From the NCBI RefSeq assembly GCF_014841215.1, contig NZ_JACYTR010000009.1, positions 99,251 through 163,250 of the forward strand: a DNA stretch of 64,000 nucleotides, written 5' to 3'. Shown here one piece after another: positions 8,730 to 17,918 of this stretch. The position numbers were made by a program, and so were the translations under genes. How positions within the stretch are numbered: position 1 is the first letter of the stretch; each line of letters begins with the position of its first letter. This stretch comes from Pseudomarimonas arenosa. Its GTDB lineage: Bacteria > Pseudomonadota > Gammaproteobacteria > Xanthomonadales > Xanthomonadaceae. Below the pieces are notes generated by a model. It was not told the origin of the DNA. It made no database searches and saw nothing but the letters and a program-made list of their open reading frames with translations.

Positions 8730-9682
8730 GCAAGTCGGCCAACACAACAGAGGACAAACCTACCGTCGCCTTGGTGCTGGGCTCCGGCGGTGCGCGCGGA
8801 CTGGCCCATATCGGCGCAATCGAAGCGATCGAGGCGGCTGGGTATCGGATCAATTCGATTGCCGGCACCTCGATTGGCGCCTTGGTCGGCGGCATCCACG
8901 CGGCTGGCCGTCTCGCCGAATATCGCGACTGGGTCTGTGCGTTGGAACGGCGTGACGTGTTGCGTCTGCTCGATTTCGCCTTTGGGCACCCAGGCTTGAT
9001 CAAGGGTGAACGGGTGATCGGTGCGATGAAGGAATTGGTCGGTGAGCACTGCATCGAAGAGTTGTCGATGCCATTCACCGCGGTGGCCACTGACCTGGAA
9101 GGTCAGCGCGAGGTGTGGATCACCGAAGGGCCGCTGTTTGACGCCATTCGGGCCTCGATCGCCATTCCGATGGTGTTTACCCCGCATACCCTGCACGGGC
9201 GGGAGTTGGTCGACGGCGGCCTGCTGGCGCCGATGCCGATCGCCGCAACGCGGCGCTATAAGGCTGATCTGGTAGTGGCGGTGGATGTCAATGATCGGGT
9301 GCCGGCTGCCCTGCGTGATCTACCGCACGCGGCAGAAGCGGCGCAGGCAACCGATCCGCTGTCGGCAGAGAACGGCGAGCCCGGCCTGAAGGAGCGTGTG
9401 GCTGCCTGGTTCGAGAGCCTGTTTCCGGACCGTCCGGCACAGCCGGCCCAGCCCGGACTGCTCGACCTGATGGCGCGCTCGCTGGATACCGTGCAGGCGC
9501 AGATTTCGCGCGTGCAGCTGGCCATGGATCCGCCGGACCTGTTGATCCGGGTGCCGCGGGATGCCTGCCTGTTCTATGAGTTCTGGCGGGCCGAGGAGCT
9601 TATTGTGATCGGCCGTGAGGCTGGCGAACGGGCGCTGGCACAGGCCAACGAGCGGAGTCGGAGCAGAAACGGTCGCAGTTGA
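8726..9682 (+). CDS. Patatin-like phospholipase (RssA/NTE type)
   Basis: The 318-aa protein has the patatin hallmarks: the oxyanion loop GSGGARGLAHIG (residues 19-30), the nucleophile S49 in GTSIG, and the catalytic Asp D163 in VDGGLLAPMP. These define a Ser-Asp dyad acyl hydrolase acting on phospholipids. No signal peptide is visible, so a cytoplasmic or inner-membrane-peripheral location is expected. The C-terminal 60 residues are charged and end in Arg/Ser. It is translationally coupled to the WYL regulator through an ATGA overlap, suggesting a common operon. Confidence 0.93.
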   Translation: MSKSANTTEDKPTVALVLGSGGARGLAHIGAIEAIEAAGYRINSIAGTSIGALVGGIHAAGRLAEYRDWVCALERRDVLRLLDFAFGHPGLIKGERVIGAMKELVGEHCIEELSMPFTAVATDLEGQREVWITEGPLFDAIRASIAIPMVFTPHTLHGRELVDGGLLAPMPIAATRRYKADLVVAVDVNDRVPAALRDLPHAAEAAQATDPLSAENGEPGLKERVAAWFESLFPDRPAQPAQPGLLDLMARSLDTVQAQISRVQLAMDPPDLLIRVPRDACLFYEFWRAEELIVIGREAGERALAQANERSRSRNGRS

Positions 9683-9793
9683 TTGTGCGCCGATCACGGT
9701 TGCCGCGACTGAGTCGCCCAGCAACGAGCGGTCGCAGTCGCTGAGACGAGTGCTCGCCAGTCTGGACCACACACCCCAGCTTAGGAGTTGGTC

Positions 9794-10174
9794 ATGACGG
9801 TCCTGCACTGGCAATCCGCGTCGCACGATCCAGGCCCCGGCACACGCGAGTGGTATCTGACCGGGCCGCAGGCATTCGCCTGGCTGTGGCTGCTCAGCGG
9901 CACGCTGCTGCTTGCCCTAGCCAGTGACGCCGCCGACACGCAGGCCGCGCTGGCGGTGTATGGGCTTTGGATGCCTTTATTGACCCTGTTGGGTCTGCAC
10001 GTAGGTGGCGGTAGGCGCAGGATGGCGCCCGCCGAGCCAGGTGCGCGACGCCGGCTGGTCATGCGCACGGCTGCGCTTACCCTGTCAGGGGCGTCCTTGC
10101 CGGCCGCCGGTCTGCGCGGGCGCCGCGGGCGCTCTCAAACGCTACGCCGACGGCGTAAGTCCGCGCCAGGCTGA
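9794..10174 (+). CDS. Small hypothetical membrane protein
   Basis: The 126-aa product was not recognised as a known family. A good ribosome-binding site (TTAGGAG at 9781-9787) precedes the ATG at 9794. Two hydrophobic segments are visible (AFAWLWLLSGTLLLALAS and LAVYGLWMPLLTLLGLHVG), followed by an Arg-rich tail. It sits alone between the lipase and mltB, on the same strand as both. The basic, low-complexity C-terminus might be an out-of-frame artefact of GC-rich DNA, so the annotation is tentative. Confidence 0.45.
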   Translation: MTVLHWQSASHDPGPGTREWYLTGPQAFAWLWLLSGTLLLALASDAADTQAALAVYGLWMPLLTLLGLHVGGGRRRMAPAEPGARRRLVMRTAALTLSGASLPAAGLRGRRGRSQTLRRRRKSAPG

Positions 10175-10241
10175 ACCGTTGTCGCGCGAGCTTGGTCCCT
10201 GGGCGTGTACACTTGCGCCGGTTTCCTAGCTCTGATCTGCA

Positions 10242-11237
10242 ATGCCTGTGCTGACTTCAAAGCTGTTTTTCCTGCCGTTGCTGGCGCTTGGTGTGAATGC
10301 ACCGGCGCTGGCAGATTCGTCCGATACCGTTGATCGCGCCGCCCTGGCTGCCGAACTTGCCGCTCAGAACGGCCTCAGCAGCGAGCAGATCCTGCCCCTG
10401 CTGAGCAAGGCCAAGTATCAGCAAAGCATCATCGATGCGATCACTCGCCCGGCCGAGGCCAAGCCCTGGTCCGCCTATCGCCCGATCTTCATGACCGAGG
10501 CGCGGATTCGCGACGGTCGCCGATTCCTGGCTGAGCACCAGCAGGCGCTGGCGGCGGTCGAAACCGAGACTGGCGTGCCCGCCGAACTTATCGCCGCGAT
10601 CATCGGCGTCGAAACCAACTACGGCAAGATCACCGGCAGCTATCGGGTGCTCGACGCCCTGTATACGCTGGGCGCGCATTATCCGCCGCGGCAAACGTTC
10701 TTCCGCAGTGAGCTGGCGCACGTGTTTGTGTTGGCCAATGAAGAACAGCTGAGCCTGGACGAAATCAAGGGCAGCTACGCGGGCGCCATGGGTTGGGGCC
10801 AGTTCATGCCCTCCAGTTACCGGCACTATGCCAAGGATGGCGACGGCGATGGTCGTCGCGATCTTTTTGGTTCCCTGCCCGATATTTTCGCGTCGGTGGC
10901 GAATTACTTCGTAGCTCACGGCTGGCAAAGCGGTCAGCCAGTGGCCCTGCCGGCGCAGTGGCCAGGCGAACAGGCACCGCCGAAGTCATCCGGTTTGAAG
11001 CCGGAATTCACCGTTGCCGCTTTGCGTGATGCCGGCGTTGCCTGGCAGGGCGAGCTGTCGGATGAAATGCCGGCGACCGTGCTCACTCTGGACGGCAAGG
11101 ACGGCCCCGAGTACTGGTTGACCTTTGACAACTTCTACGTGATTTCGCGGTACAACCGATCACCCTTGTATTCGATGGCGGTATTGCAGCTGGCCCAGGC
11201 CCTGGCCGATCAAGGTCAGCTGGCCCAGGTTCCCTGA
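10242..11237 (+). CDS. mltB: Lytic murein transglycosylase B
   Basis: The 331-aa periplasmic enzyme cleaves the MurNAc-GlcNAc bond of peptidoglycan, leaving 1,6-anhydroMurNAc ends. The catalytic glutamate is E124 in IIGVETNYGKITG. Other family blocks are LFVLANEEQ-like (VFVLANEEQLSL), GSYAGAMGWGQFMPSSYR and DLFGSLPDIFASVANYF. The signal peptide (to about residue 24, APALADSSD) has no lipobox cysteine, so this is a soluble SltB-like form rather than a lipoprotein. It heads the mltB-rlpA-dacC-ybeD-lipB-lipA cluster, the order also known from Pseudomonas. Confidence 0.95.
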   Translation: MPVLTSKLFFLPLLALGVNAPALADSSDTVDRAALAAELAAQNGLSSEQILPLLSKAKYQQSIIDAITRPAEAKPWSAYRPIFMTEARIRDGRRFLAEHQQALAAVETETGVPAELIAAIIGVETNYGKITGSYRVLDALYTLGAHYPPRQTFFRSELAHVFVLANEEQLSLDEIKGSYAGAMGWGQFMPSSYRHYAKDGDGDGRRDLFGSLPDIFASVANYFVAHGWQSGQPVALPAQWPGEQAPPKSSGLKPEFTVAALRDAGVAWQGELSDEMPATVLTLDGKDGPEYWLTFDNFYVISRYNRSPLYSMAVLQLAQALADQGQLAQVP

Positions 11238-11247
11238 GTCTTGTCGG

Positions 11248-12159
11248 GTGTTGAATAAGGGCACCACCCGGGGGCTGATCGCACTGATCTGCCTGGTGCT
11301 GATCGCCTGTTCAGGTCAACCCAAGCGCGCCTCGCACCCGCTGCCGAACAAACCGCCGCGCTCGGGCGAGCTCTACGCGCCGCATATTCGCGATGGCGGG
11401 CCGCCGGTGCCGCCGGAGATCTCGCGCATTCCCGAGCCGATTCCGGTGCCGGAACCGCGCGCTCGCTACGGCAATCGATCACCCTACACTGTGCTGGGCA
11501 AGACCTACCGGGTGATGGACTCCGCCAAAGGCTATCGTGAGCGCGGCATCGCCTCCTGGTATGGCAACAAGTTTCATGGCCGGCCGACCTCAAGCTTCGA
11601 GCCGTACGACATGTACAAGTTCACCGCGGCGCACAAGACGCTGCCCTTGCCCAGTTTTGTGCGGGTGGTGAATCTCGACAACGGCCGCAGCGTGGTGGTG
11701 CGGGTCAATGACCGCGGCCCTTTTCATGATGGCAGGATCATCGATCTCTCCTACGCGGCAGCGGTGCGCCTCGGCATGCATTTGAAGGGCACCGCCAGCG
11801 TCGAAGTCGAAGCCATCGATCCGAGCGATCGGCGCATGGCGCAGCAGGCGCCTCCCTTGCATCGTTCCGCCATGCCGGCACCGAGTCGGGGCGGAGGGCA
11901 CGGGTCAAACAGCGCGGGCGGCAGCGACAGGCGCTTTCTGCAGATCGCCAGTTTCGCCGAGAAAGACAATGCCAAGCGCTTGCAGCAACGACTGCAGGAT
12001 GCTGGCGTCGACGGCGTGAAGCTGGTGGCGGCGCGGGTCGGCAACCAACGCGTCTGGCGGGTGCGCCTGGGGCCGTATCAGGCATGGTCTGAAATCGAGC
12101 AGGCCAAACAGGCGCTGCGCGGCATGGGTCTGGGCGAGCCGCAGCTGGTTCCCGAGTGA
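11248..12159 (+). CDS. rlpA: RlpA-type septal-ring lytic transglycosylase lipoprotein with SPOR domain
   Basis: The 303-aa protein has a lipoprotein signal with lipobox LIAC near residue 21. A double-psi beta-barrel follows (RGIASWYGNKFHGRPTSSFEPYDMYKFTAAHKTLP...VRVNDRGPFHDGRIIDLSYAAA), then a Ser/Gly-rich linker and a C-terminal SPOR domain (RFLQIASFAEKDNAKRLQQRL...). Family members cleave denuded glycan strands at the division septum, and SPOR directs septal binding. The GTG start at 11248 lies 10 bp after the mltB stop. A TTG at 11251 is nearly equivalent. Confidence 0.93.
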   Translation: MLNKGTTRGLIALICLVLIACSGQPKRASHPLPNKPPRSGELYAPHIRDGGPPVPPEISRIPEPIPVPEPRARYGNRSPYTVLGKTYRVMDSAKGYRERGIASWYGNKFHGRPTSSFEPYDMYKFTAAHKTLPLPSFVRVVNLDNGRSVVVRVNDRGPFHDGRIIDLSYAAAVRLGMHLKGTASVEVEAIDPSDRRMAQQAPPLHRSAMPAPSRGGGHGSNSAGGSDRRFLQIASFAEKDNAKRLQQRLQDAGVDGVKLVAARVGNQRVWRVRLGPYQAWSEIEQAKQALRGMGLGEPQLVPE

Positions 12160-12278
12160 GGTCCATGCGTTTTGATCACAGTAAGCAAACCGGGCAGCGC
12201 TTGTCGCATGATTTGTCCAGCGGTCAGCGCTAACTCATCGTTTCGTTTTTTATGCTTTTCGTTGCAAGGAGTGGTGGT

Positions 12279-13505
12279 GTGAGTAATTCTCGGCGACGTG
12301 CCGGATGGTGCGGCTGGATGGTCTGCGGCCTGGTTCTTGTTTCATCGCTGGCAGTGGCTCAGCCGGTTCCGATGCCGGCGACGCCGGCGCCAGCGGCTAC
12401 GCCGATTCCCGCTGCCCCAGCTGTTGCCGGCCGGGCCTACGTGCTGATGGACGCCGAGACCGGCCAGGTTCTGGCCGGGCAGAACGAGCAGGAGCCGCTG
12501 GACCCGGCATCCCTGACCAAGGTCATGACCGGCTATGTGGTGGCAGCCGAGATCGCCGCCGGCAAGGTGTCGGGCGACGATCAGGTGCTGATCAGCGAGA
12601 ACGCCTGGCGACAGGGCGGTGCCGGCACCGATGGCTCGTTCAGTGCCCTGGCGGTCAATAGCCAGGTGAAACTCGATGATGTGCTGCGCGGTCTGGTGAT
12701 CCAGTCCGGTAACGATGCGGCAATTGCGCTGGCCGAACACGTGGCCGGCAGCGAGGCGGCATTCGCGGATCTGATGAATGCCTACGCGAACAAGCTGGGC
12801 ATGCACAACTCGCACTTCGTCAACTCCCACGGCCTGACCGCCGATGGGCACCGGATGAGCGCTCGCGATGTGGCCTTGTTGAGCCGGGCCCTGATCCAGC
12901 AGTTTCCTGAGCATTACGCGCTGTACTCGGTCAAGGAGTACACCTACAACGGCATCAAGCAGTACAACCGCAACGGTCTGCTATGGAAGGATGCCACCGT
13001 GGATGGCATCAAGACCGGCCACACTTCAGCGGCCGGCTACTGTCTGGCCGCTTCGGCCAAGCGCGGCGAGCAGCGCCTGGTTTCGGTGGTGATGGGCATC
13101 GAAGGCTCGCGCAAGGAGGGCTTTCGTCAGCGTGAAGAGGGCAATCTTGCCCTGCTTAACTGGGGCTTCCGCTTCTTCGAGACCCATGTGATCTATCCGG
13201 CCGGTGGAAAGGTCAGCGAAGCCAAGGTCTGGAAAGGGGTCAGCGAAGCCCTGCCTCTGGTGGTTGCCGAGCCGCTCAAGCTGACGCTGCCACGCGGGCG
13301 CTACGGCGAGGTCAAGGCGAGCATCAGCTTGCCGGATCAGGTCGTGGCACCGATCTCGCAAGGTGTTGAAATCGGCTGGCTCAGCCTGCAGTTTGACGGT
13401 AAGGAAGTCGCCGACGTGCCGCTGTTGGCCGGCAATGCAGTGGAAGAGGCAGGCTTCTTCAGCCGCATGAATGATGGGTTCTGGATGTGGTGGGAGTCGG
13501 ATTGA
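12279..13505 (+). CDS. dacC: D-alanyl-D-alanine carboxypeptidase (PBP5/6 type)
   Basis: The 408-aa enzyme removes the terminal D-Ala of peptidoglycan pentapeptides. The penicillin-binding motifs are S78-x-x-K81 (SLTK), SGN at 143-145 and KTG at 245-247. They are followed by the PBP5 C-terminal beta domain and an amphipathic anchor helix at the end (FFSRMNDGFWMWWESD). The GTG at 12279 is chosen because AAGGAG lies at 12266-12271, seven bases upstream. The in-frame ATG at 12252 would place that site inside the gene. Signal peptide MSNSRRRAGWCGWM...SLAVAQP is followed by a Pro/Ala-rich linker. Confidence 0.95.
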   Translation: MSNSRRRAGWCGWMVCGLVLVSSLAVAQPVPMPATPAPAATPIPAAPAVAGRAYVLMDAETGQVLAGQNEQEPLDPASLTKVMTGYVVAAEIAAGKVSGDDQVLISENAWRQGGAGTDGSFSALAVNSQVKLDDVLRGLVIQSGNDAAIALAEHVAGSEAAFADLMNAYANKLGMHNSHFVNSHGLTADGHRMSARDVALLSRALIQQFPEHYALYSVKEYTYNGIKQYNRNGLLWKDATVDGIKTGHTSAAGYCLAASAKRGEQRLVSVVMGIEGSRKEGFRQREEGNLALLNWGFRFFETHVIYPAGGKVSEAKVWKGVSEALPLVVAEPLKLTLPRGRYGEVKASISLPDQVVAPISQGVEIGWLSLQFDGKEVADVPLLAGNAVEEAGFFSRMNDGFWMWWESD

Positions 13506-13508
13506 GTC

Positions 13509-13784
13509 ATGGCAGAGCAGAGCGAAGACAACCGCGGGTTCCGGTTTCCTGGCGTGTTTGAGATTTCCGCCATGGGCCCGGCCGATGCCGACCTGGAACT
13601 GCGCGTGCCGGCTTTGCTGTCGGCGGCCGGCCTGCGTCTGGTTGCCGATTCACTGCGTCAGCGACCCTCCAGCAAGGGCAACTACGTGTCCGTGCATATC
13701 AGCTTTCATGCCGATGATCGACAGCAGTACGAGCTGGCACATAGCTGTCTGCGTGCCTGTCCGGATGTGAAGTGGACGCTGTAG
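13509..13784 (+). CDS. ybeD: YbeD/DUF493 family small protein
   Basis: The 91-aa protein matches DUF493: [25 protein letters not shown] near the N-terminus and [33 protein letters not shown] at the end. This is a small ACT-like fold. Its position between dacC and lipB is conserved in many gammaproteobacteria, and a regulatory role for lipoate synthesis has been proposed but not proven. It begins 3 bp after the dacC stop and overlaps the lipB start by 13 bp. Confidence 0.93.
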   Translation: MAEQSEDNRGFRFPGVFEISAMGPADADLELRVPALLSAAGLRLVADSLRQRPSSKGNYVSVHISFHADDRQQYELAHSCLRACPDVKWTL

Positions 13785-14473
13785 AGACCGCTGCGCCCGC
13801 GGCGCGGCAGTGGCATGTGCGTCGACTCGGTCTGCAGCCTTACCGCAGCATCTGGCAGGCCATGCAGGCCTACACCGATGCTCGTGGCGCTGACCGTGCC
13901 GACGAGTTGTGGCTTTTGCAGCACCCGCCGGTGTTCACCCTCGGTCAGGCCGGGCGCTGGGAGCATGTGCTGGCGCCCGGTGATATCGAGGTGGTGCCGG
14001 TCGATCGCGGCGGTCAGGTGACCTATCACGGCCCCGGTCAGATCGTCGCCTATCCGCTGATTGATCTGCGCCGGCTGGGGCTCGGGGTTCGCGAGCTGGT
14101 ATGCCGCATCGAGCAGGCGATCATCGATACCTTGGCCAGTTATTCGGTGTCTGCTGATCGACGCAGCGGTGCGCCGGGCGTCTATGTTGGCGAGAAGAAG
14201 ATCGCCGCGCTCGGTCTGCGGGTGCGGCGCGGCTGCAGCTTCCATGGCCTGGCCTTCAATATCGACATGGACCTGGAGCCGTTTGCCAGAATCAATCCTT
14301 GCGGCTATCAGGGCCTGCAGGTCTGCCAACTGCTAGACTTTCAGCCCGGCCTGCGGCTGTCCGACGTCGAGGATCGGCTGATTGAGCAGCTATCGCGACA
14401 GCTCGGTCTGAGCGTGCTGCCTGCCGACCCGAACGTGCCCGCCATTTCTACCCTAGAAGCGCTTCATGACTGA
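13772..14473 (+). CDS. lipB: Octanoyl-[acyl-carrier-protein]:protein octanoyltransferase
   Basis: The 233-aa enzyme moves octanoate from acyl-ACP to lipoyl domains of 2-oxoacid dehydrogenases and GcvH, the first step of de novo lipoylation. Signatures are the family's substrate-pocket block ([13 protein letters not shown]), the [14 protein letters not shown] block and [28 protein letters not shown] with the conserved Lys. The catalytic Cys lies in [11 protein letters not shown]. The GTG start at 13772 overlaps ybeD, and the stop overlaps the lipA start by 8 bp. Confidence 0.96.
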   Translation: MDAVETAAPAARQWHVRRLGLQPYRSIWQAMQAYTDARGADRADELWLLQHPPVFTLGQAGRWEHVLAPGDIEVVPVDRGGQVTYHGPGQIVAYPLIDLRRLGLGVRELVCRIEQAIIDTLASYSVSADRRSGAPGVYVGEKKIAALGLRVRRGCSFHGLAFNIDMDLEPFARINPCGYQGLQVCQLLDFQPGLRLSDVEDRLIEQLSRQLGLSVLPADPNVPAISTLEALHD

Positions 14474-15446
14474 TACCCCGAGTGCGAAACAGATCCCCCT
14501 GGTGATGGGCGAGAAGCAGGTCGCTGCCGACAAGATCGGCCGTAGCCCGGTGCAGTTCGAGGCGGTGCCGACCCTGCGCAAGCCATCCTGGATTCGGGTG
14601 CGTATCCCCTCGGGCAATCAGGTGGCCGAGCTGAAGCAGCGGCTGCGCGCCAATCGGCTGGTGACGGTGTGCGAGGAGGCCAGCTGCCCGAATATCCACG
14701 AATGCTTCAGCCACGGTACGGCCACCTTCATGATTCTGGGTGAGGTCTGCACGCGGCGCTGCAGTTTCTGCGATGTCGCCCACGGCCGACCGAAGCCGCC
14801 TGATGCCAGCGAGCCTGCGCAGCTGGCGGAGACCATTCGCGACATGCGGCTGAAGTATGTGGTGATCACCTCGGTCGATCGAGATGATTTGCGTGACGGC
14901 GGCGCCGGCCACTTTGCCGAGTGCATTCGCGCCGTGCGGGCTGCGTCGCCAGCGGTGCGGATCGAGATTCTGACCCCGGATTTTCGCGGCAAGGGTCGAA
15001 TGGAGCGGGCGCTGGAGGCGCTGGCGCGGCAGCCGCCCGATGTCTTCAACCACAATCTTGAGACCGTGCGCGAGCTGTATCGCAATGTTCGCCCCGGCGC
15101 TGACTACGACTGGTCATTGCGCTTGCTGGCCGAGTTCAAACAGGCGCACCCCAAGGTGCCGACCAAGTCCGGCATCATGCTGGGTCTGGGCGAGTCGATG
15201 GAGCAGGTGCTGAGCGCGATGCGCGATCTGCGCGACCATCAGGTCGACATGATCACCATCGGCCAATACCTGCAGCCCTCGGCGGCGCATCATCCGGTGC
15301 TGCGCTATTGGACGCCGGAGGAGTTTGCCGAGCTGGAACAGCAGGGCCTGGCCATGGGCTTTACCCATGTCGCCTCGGGCCCGCTGGTCCGGTCGTCCTA
15401 TCACGCCGACCGCATGGCGGCAGACGCTGGCTACATCACGCCGTAA
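14466..15446 (+). CDS. lipA: Lipoyl synthase (radical SAM)
   Basis: The 326-aa radical-SAM enzyme inserts two sulfurs into protein-bound octanoate. Both [4Fe-4S] clusters are visible: the auxiliary cluster motif [12 protein letters not shown] and the radical-SAM motif [12 protein letters not shown]-terminal RSSY motif (VRSSYHA) supplies the Ser ligand. ATG at 14466 overlaps the lipB stop. It completes the lipoate pair and ends the cluster, since 109 bp separate it from prc. Confidence 0.97.
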   Translation: MTDTPSAKQIPLVMGEKQVAADKIGRSPVQFEAVPTLRKPSWIRVRIPSGNQVAELKQRLRANRLVTVCEEASCPNIHECFSHGTATFMILGEVCTRRCSFCDVAHGRPKPPDASEPAQLAETIRDMRLKYVVITSVDRDDLRDGGAGHFAECIRAVRAASPAVRIEILTPDFRGKGRMERALEALARQPPDVFNHNLETVRELYRNVRPGADYDWSLRLLAEFKQAHPKVPTKSGIMLGLGESMEQVLSAMRDLRDHQVDMITIGQYLQPSAAHHPVLRYWTPEEFAELEQQGLAMGFTHVASGPLVRSSYHADRMAADAGYITP

Positions 15447-15555
15447 CGAGCCTGTCTGCTACCAAAGTCACTGGTCAGCGGAGGCAATTCGCGGCATGGT
15501 GGAACCTGGGGCCGTCGTCGCGGTCTCAATGCAGCAGCATGGCAGAGGCAGCAGA

Positions 15556-17739
15556 ATGAAGAGAATGCAAAGCAATCGCAGCGTGCGCGCCGGGGTCGTG
15601 GCCTTGAGCGTATTTGGTCTGGCATTGGCTCAGGCGGTGCTGGCCAAGCCCGAGCCGATCTCCCAGCTTGGACTGCAACCCGAGGCCCGGCAGAGCTTTG
15701 CTGCCGGATGGGTGCGCGAGTTCCTCAGCAACTCACGCTTTCATTACAGCCCGCGCGCGCTGGACGATGAGCTTTCGAAGGAAATCTACGACGCCTACCT
15801 GGAATCCCTTGATGGCGATCGGCTGTTCTTCCTGGCCAGCGACATCGAGCGCTTCCGGCCCTGGCGCCTGCAGCTGGATGACGCGCTGCTGCGCGGCGAT
15901 CTGCAGCCTGCGTTCGACATCTTCAACCTGTATCGCAAGCGGGTCGCCGAGCGCACCGACTACGTCAGTGCCCGCTTGAACAAGCCGTTTGAATTTGAGT
16001 CCGACGATAGCTACGTGTTCAAACGCGAAGATCTGCCTTGGGAACAGACCAGCGACGCGCTGGACAAGGTATGGGAGAAGCGGGTCAAGAACGACTACTT
16101 GCGGCTGAAGCTGGCCGGCAAGGAAGACAAGGCGATCGTCGAGACGCTGAGCAAGCGCTATGACACCTACTCCAAACGGGTCGCCGAACTGAAGGCCGAG
16201 GACGTGTTCCAGACCTTCCTCAATGCCTATGCGAACTCGATTGAGCCGCATACCGCATACATGAATGCGCGCACCTCCGAGAACTTTAACATCTCGATGC
16301 GCCTGAGCCTGGAAGGTATCGGTGCGGTGCTGCAGCGTGACGATGAGTACACCATCGTTCGCTCGATCGTGCCGGGCGGGCCTGCCGACCTCAGTGGCAA
16401 GCTGAAAGTCGGCGACCGCATCGTCGGCGTAGGTCAGGGCGAACAGGGTGCGGTGACCGATGTGGTCGGCTGGCGCATCGACGATGTGGTGGAGTTGATC
16501 CGCGGTCCGAAAGACAGCTCGGTACGCCTCGATGTCATTCCGGCCACGGCCGGGCTGGACGGCGAGCACCAGATGGTGACCCTGGTGCGGCAAAAGGTGA
16601 AGCTGGAAGAGCAAGCAGCGAAGAAGCGAGTGATTGAGCTGACCGAAGGTGATCAGACGCGACGCATCGGTGTGATTGATCTGCCCACCTTCTATCAGGA
16701 TTTCGAAGGCCGGCGGCGTGACGAGGCCGACTACCGCTCCGCTTCACGCGACGTGGCGAAACTGCTGGCTGAGCTGAAGAAAGAGAAGATCGATGGTCTG
16801 GTGATCGACCTGCGCAACAACGGCGGTGGTTCATTGACCGAGGCGATCGAACTGACCGGCCTGTTCATTGACAAGGGGCCGGTGGTGCAGGTGCGCGACT
16901 ACACCAAGCGCGTCTCGGTGGAAAAGGACGATGTACCCGGCGTGGCCTGGGAAGGCCCGATGGCGGTGCTGGTGAATCGTGCCTCGGCCTCGGCTTCGGA
17001 GATCTTTGCCGGCGCAATCCAGGATTATGGTCGCGGCCTGATCATCGGCGAACCCACTTTCGGCAAGGGCACGGTGCAGAATCTGGTCGATCTTGATCGC
17101 TTCGCCTCGAAGGAGTCGCCGGGGCTGGGACAGATTCGACTGACCGTGGCGCAGTTCTTCCGCGTCAGCGGCGGCTCGACCCAGCACAAAGGGGTGGTGC
17201 CTGATATCGCCTTCCCGGTGACCCTGGATGCCGAGGACTATGGTGAGAGCGCCTACGACAATGCCTTGCCGTGGACGGAAATCGATCGCGCCTCGCACCA
17301 GTCACTGGCCGACTTTGCGCCCCTGATTCCGGCCTTGCAGAAGTTGCACGAATCCCGCGCCGGCGAAGACCTTGAGTTCCGCTGGTGGAGCGAGGACGTC
17401 GCAGAGTATCGACGTCAGCGCGAACAGCAGGAGATCTCTCTGAATTTCGCCAAGCGTCAGGCTGAGCGCGAGGCCAAGGAGTCCAAGCGCAAGGCGCGCG
17501 AAGAGGCGCGCAAGGCCGCCGGCCTGGGCACCGATGGGCTGGCTGGGCTTGACGATGGCCTGCAGGCCGACGAGCGCGGCGTTGAAGCGGACGAAGAAGG
17601 CGCGGGCGAACAGCCGCAGGAGCGTCCAGATCCCTTGCTGCGGGAAGCGGCGCAAGTGCTGGTAGATGCCATAGGCCTGCTACGGGACGACCGCGCCCTG
17701 GCCGCACAGGTGTATCCCAGCGCGGCCAAGGCAAACTGA
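15556..17739 (+). CDS. prc: Carboxy-terminal processing (tail-specific) periplasmic protease
   Basis: The 727-aa S41A protease has a signal peptide (to about residue 31, QAVLAKPEPIS) and an N-terminal helical domain. A PDZ domain lies at about 245-330 (GIGAVLQRDDEYTIVRSIVPGGPADLSGKLKVGDRIVGV). The catalytic Ser is in the SASASEIFAG run (S479 by alignment with E. coli Prc), and the Lys is K504 in GEPTFGKGTVQ. A Lys/Arg/Glu-rich C-terminal coil follows. It degrades or trims periplasmic proteins such as murein hydrolases, which fits the neighbouring mltB, rlpA and dacC. A longer in-frame extension to 15325 would overlap lipA and is not supported by a start signal. Confidence 0.94.
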   Translation: MKRMQSNRSVRAGVVALSVFGLALAQAVLAKPEPISQLGLQPEARQSFAAGWVREFLSNSRFHYSPRALDDELSKEIYDAYLESLDGDRLFFLASDIERFRPWRLQLDDALLRGDLQPAFDIFNLYRKRVAERTDYVSARLNKPFEFESDDSYVFKREDLPWEQTSDALDKVWEKRVKNDYLRLKLAGKEDKAIVETLSKRYDTYSKRVAELKAEDVFQTFLNAYANSIEPHTAYMNARTSENFNISMRLSLEGIGAVLQRDDEYTIVRSIVPGGPADLSGKLKVGDRIVGVGQGEQGAVTDVVGWRIDDVVELIRGPKDSSVRLDVIPATAGLDGEHQMVTLVRQKVKLEEQAAKKRVIELTEGDQTRRIGVIDLPTFYQDFEGRRRDEADYRSASRDVAKLLAELKKEKIDGLVIDLRNNGGGSLTEAIELTGLFIDKGPVVQVRDYTKRVSVEKDDVPGVAWEGPMAVLVNRASASASEIFAGAIQDYGRGLIIGEPTFGKGTVQNLVDLDRFASKESPGLGQIRLTVAQFFRVSGGSTQHKGVVPDIAFPVTLDAEDYGESAYDNALPWTEIDRASHQSLADFAPLIPALQKLHESRAGEDLEFRWWSEDVAEYRRQREQQEISLNFAKRQAEREAKESKRKAREEARKAAGLGTDGLAGLDDGLQADERGVEADEEGAGEQPQERPDPLLREAAQVLVDAIGLLRDDRALAAQVYPSAAKAN

Positions 17740-17792
17740 CCCGTTTGCCGCGCCGCCTGCGCGGGGCATTTGCCGCGCCGCCCTTTGCTCGT

Positions 17793-17814
17793 CACCCCCG
17801 CGCATGCGGGGGTG
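17793..17814. repeat. REP-like hairpin CACCCCCGC-GCAT-GCGGGGGTG between convergent genes
   Basis: A perfect 9-bp stem with loop GCAT sits between the convergent prc and GGDEF-EAL genes. It is followed by a second, weaker inverted repeat (TCCCGC at 17862 with GCGGGA at 17882). The 'GTCACCCCCGC...GCGGGGGTG...AATCCCGC' wording resembles dispersed intergenic repeats seen in many high-GC proteobacteria. It may also act as a bidirectional terminator. No second copy lies in this window. Confidence 0.5.
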
Positions 17815-17918
17815 CAGTGCTCTGGTCACCATGTATCGCTCGACGAACGAAAGCGCTGGAATCCCGCTTGCGCGCATTTACGCGGGAATAATGCAACGCC
17901 ACCCGGTGTTGGCGTCGC

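Noticed and set aside
15325..15555. Long N-terminal extension of Prc into lipA
   Set aside because: The extension overlaps lipA, lacks a ribosome-binding site and would bury the signal peptide that starts at 15556.
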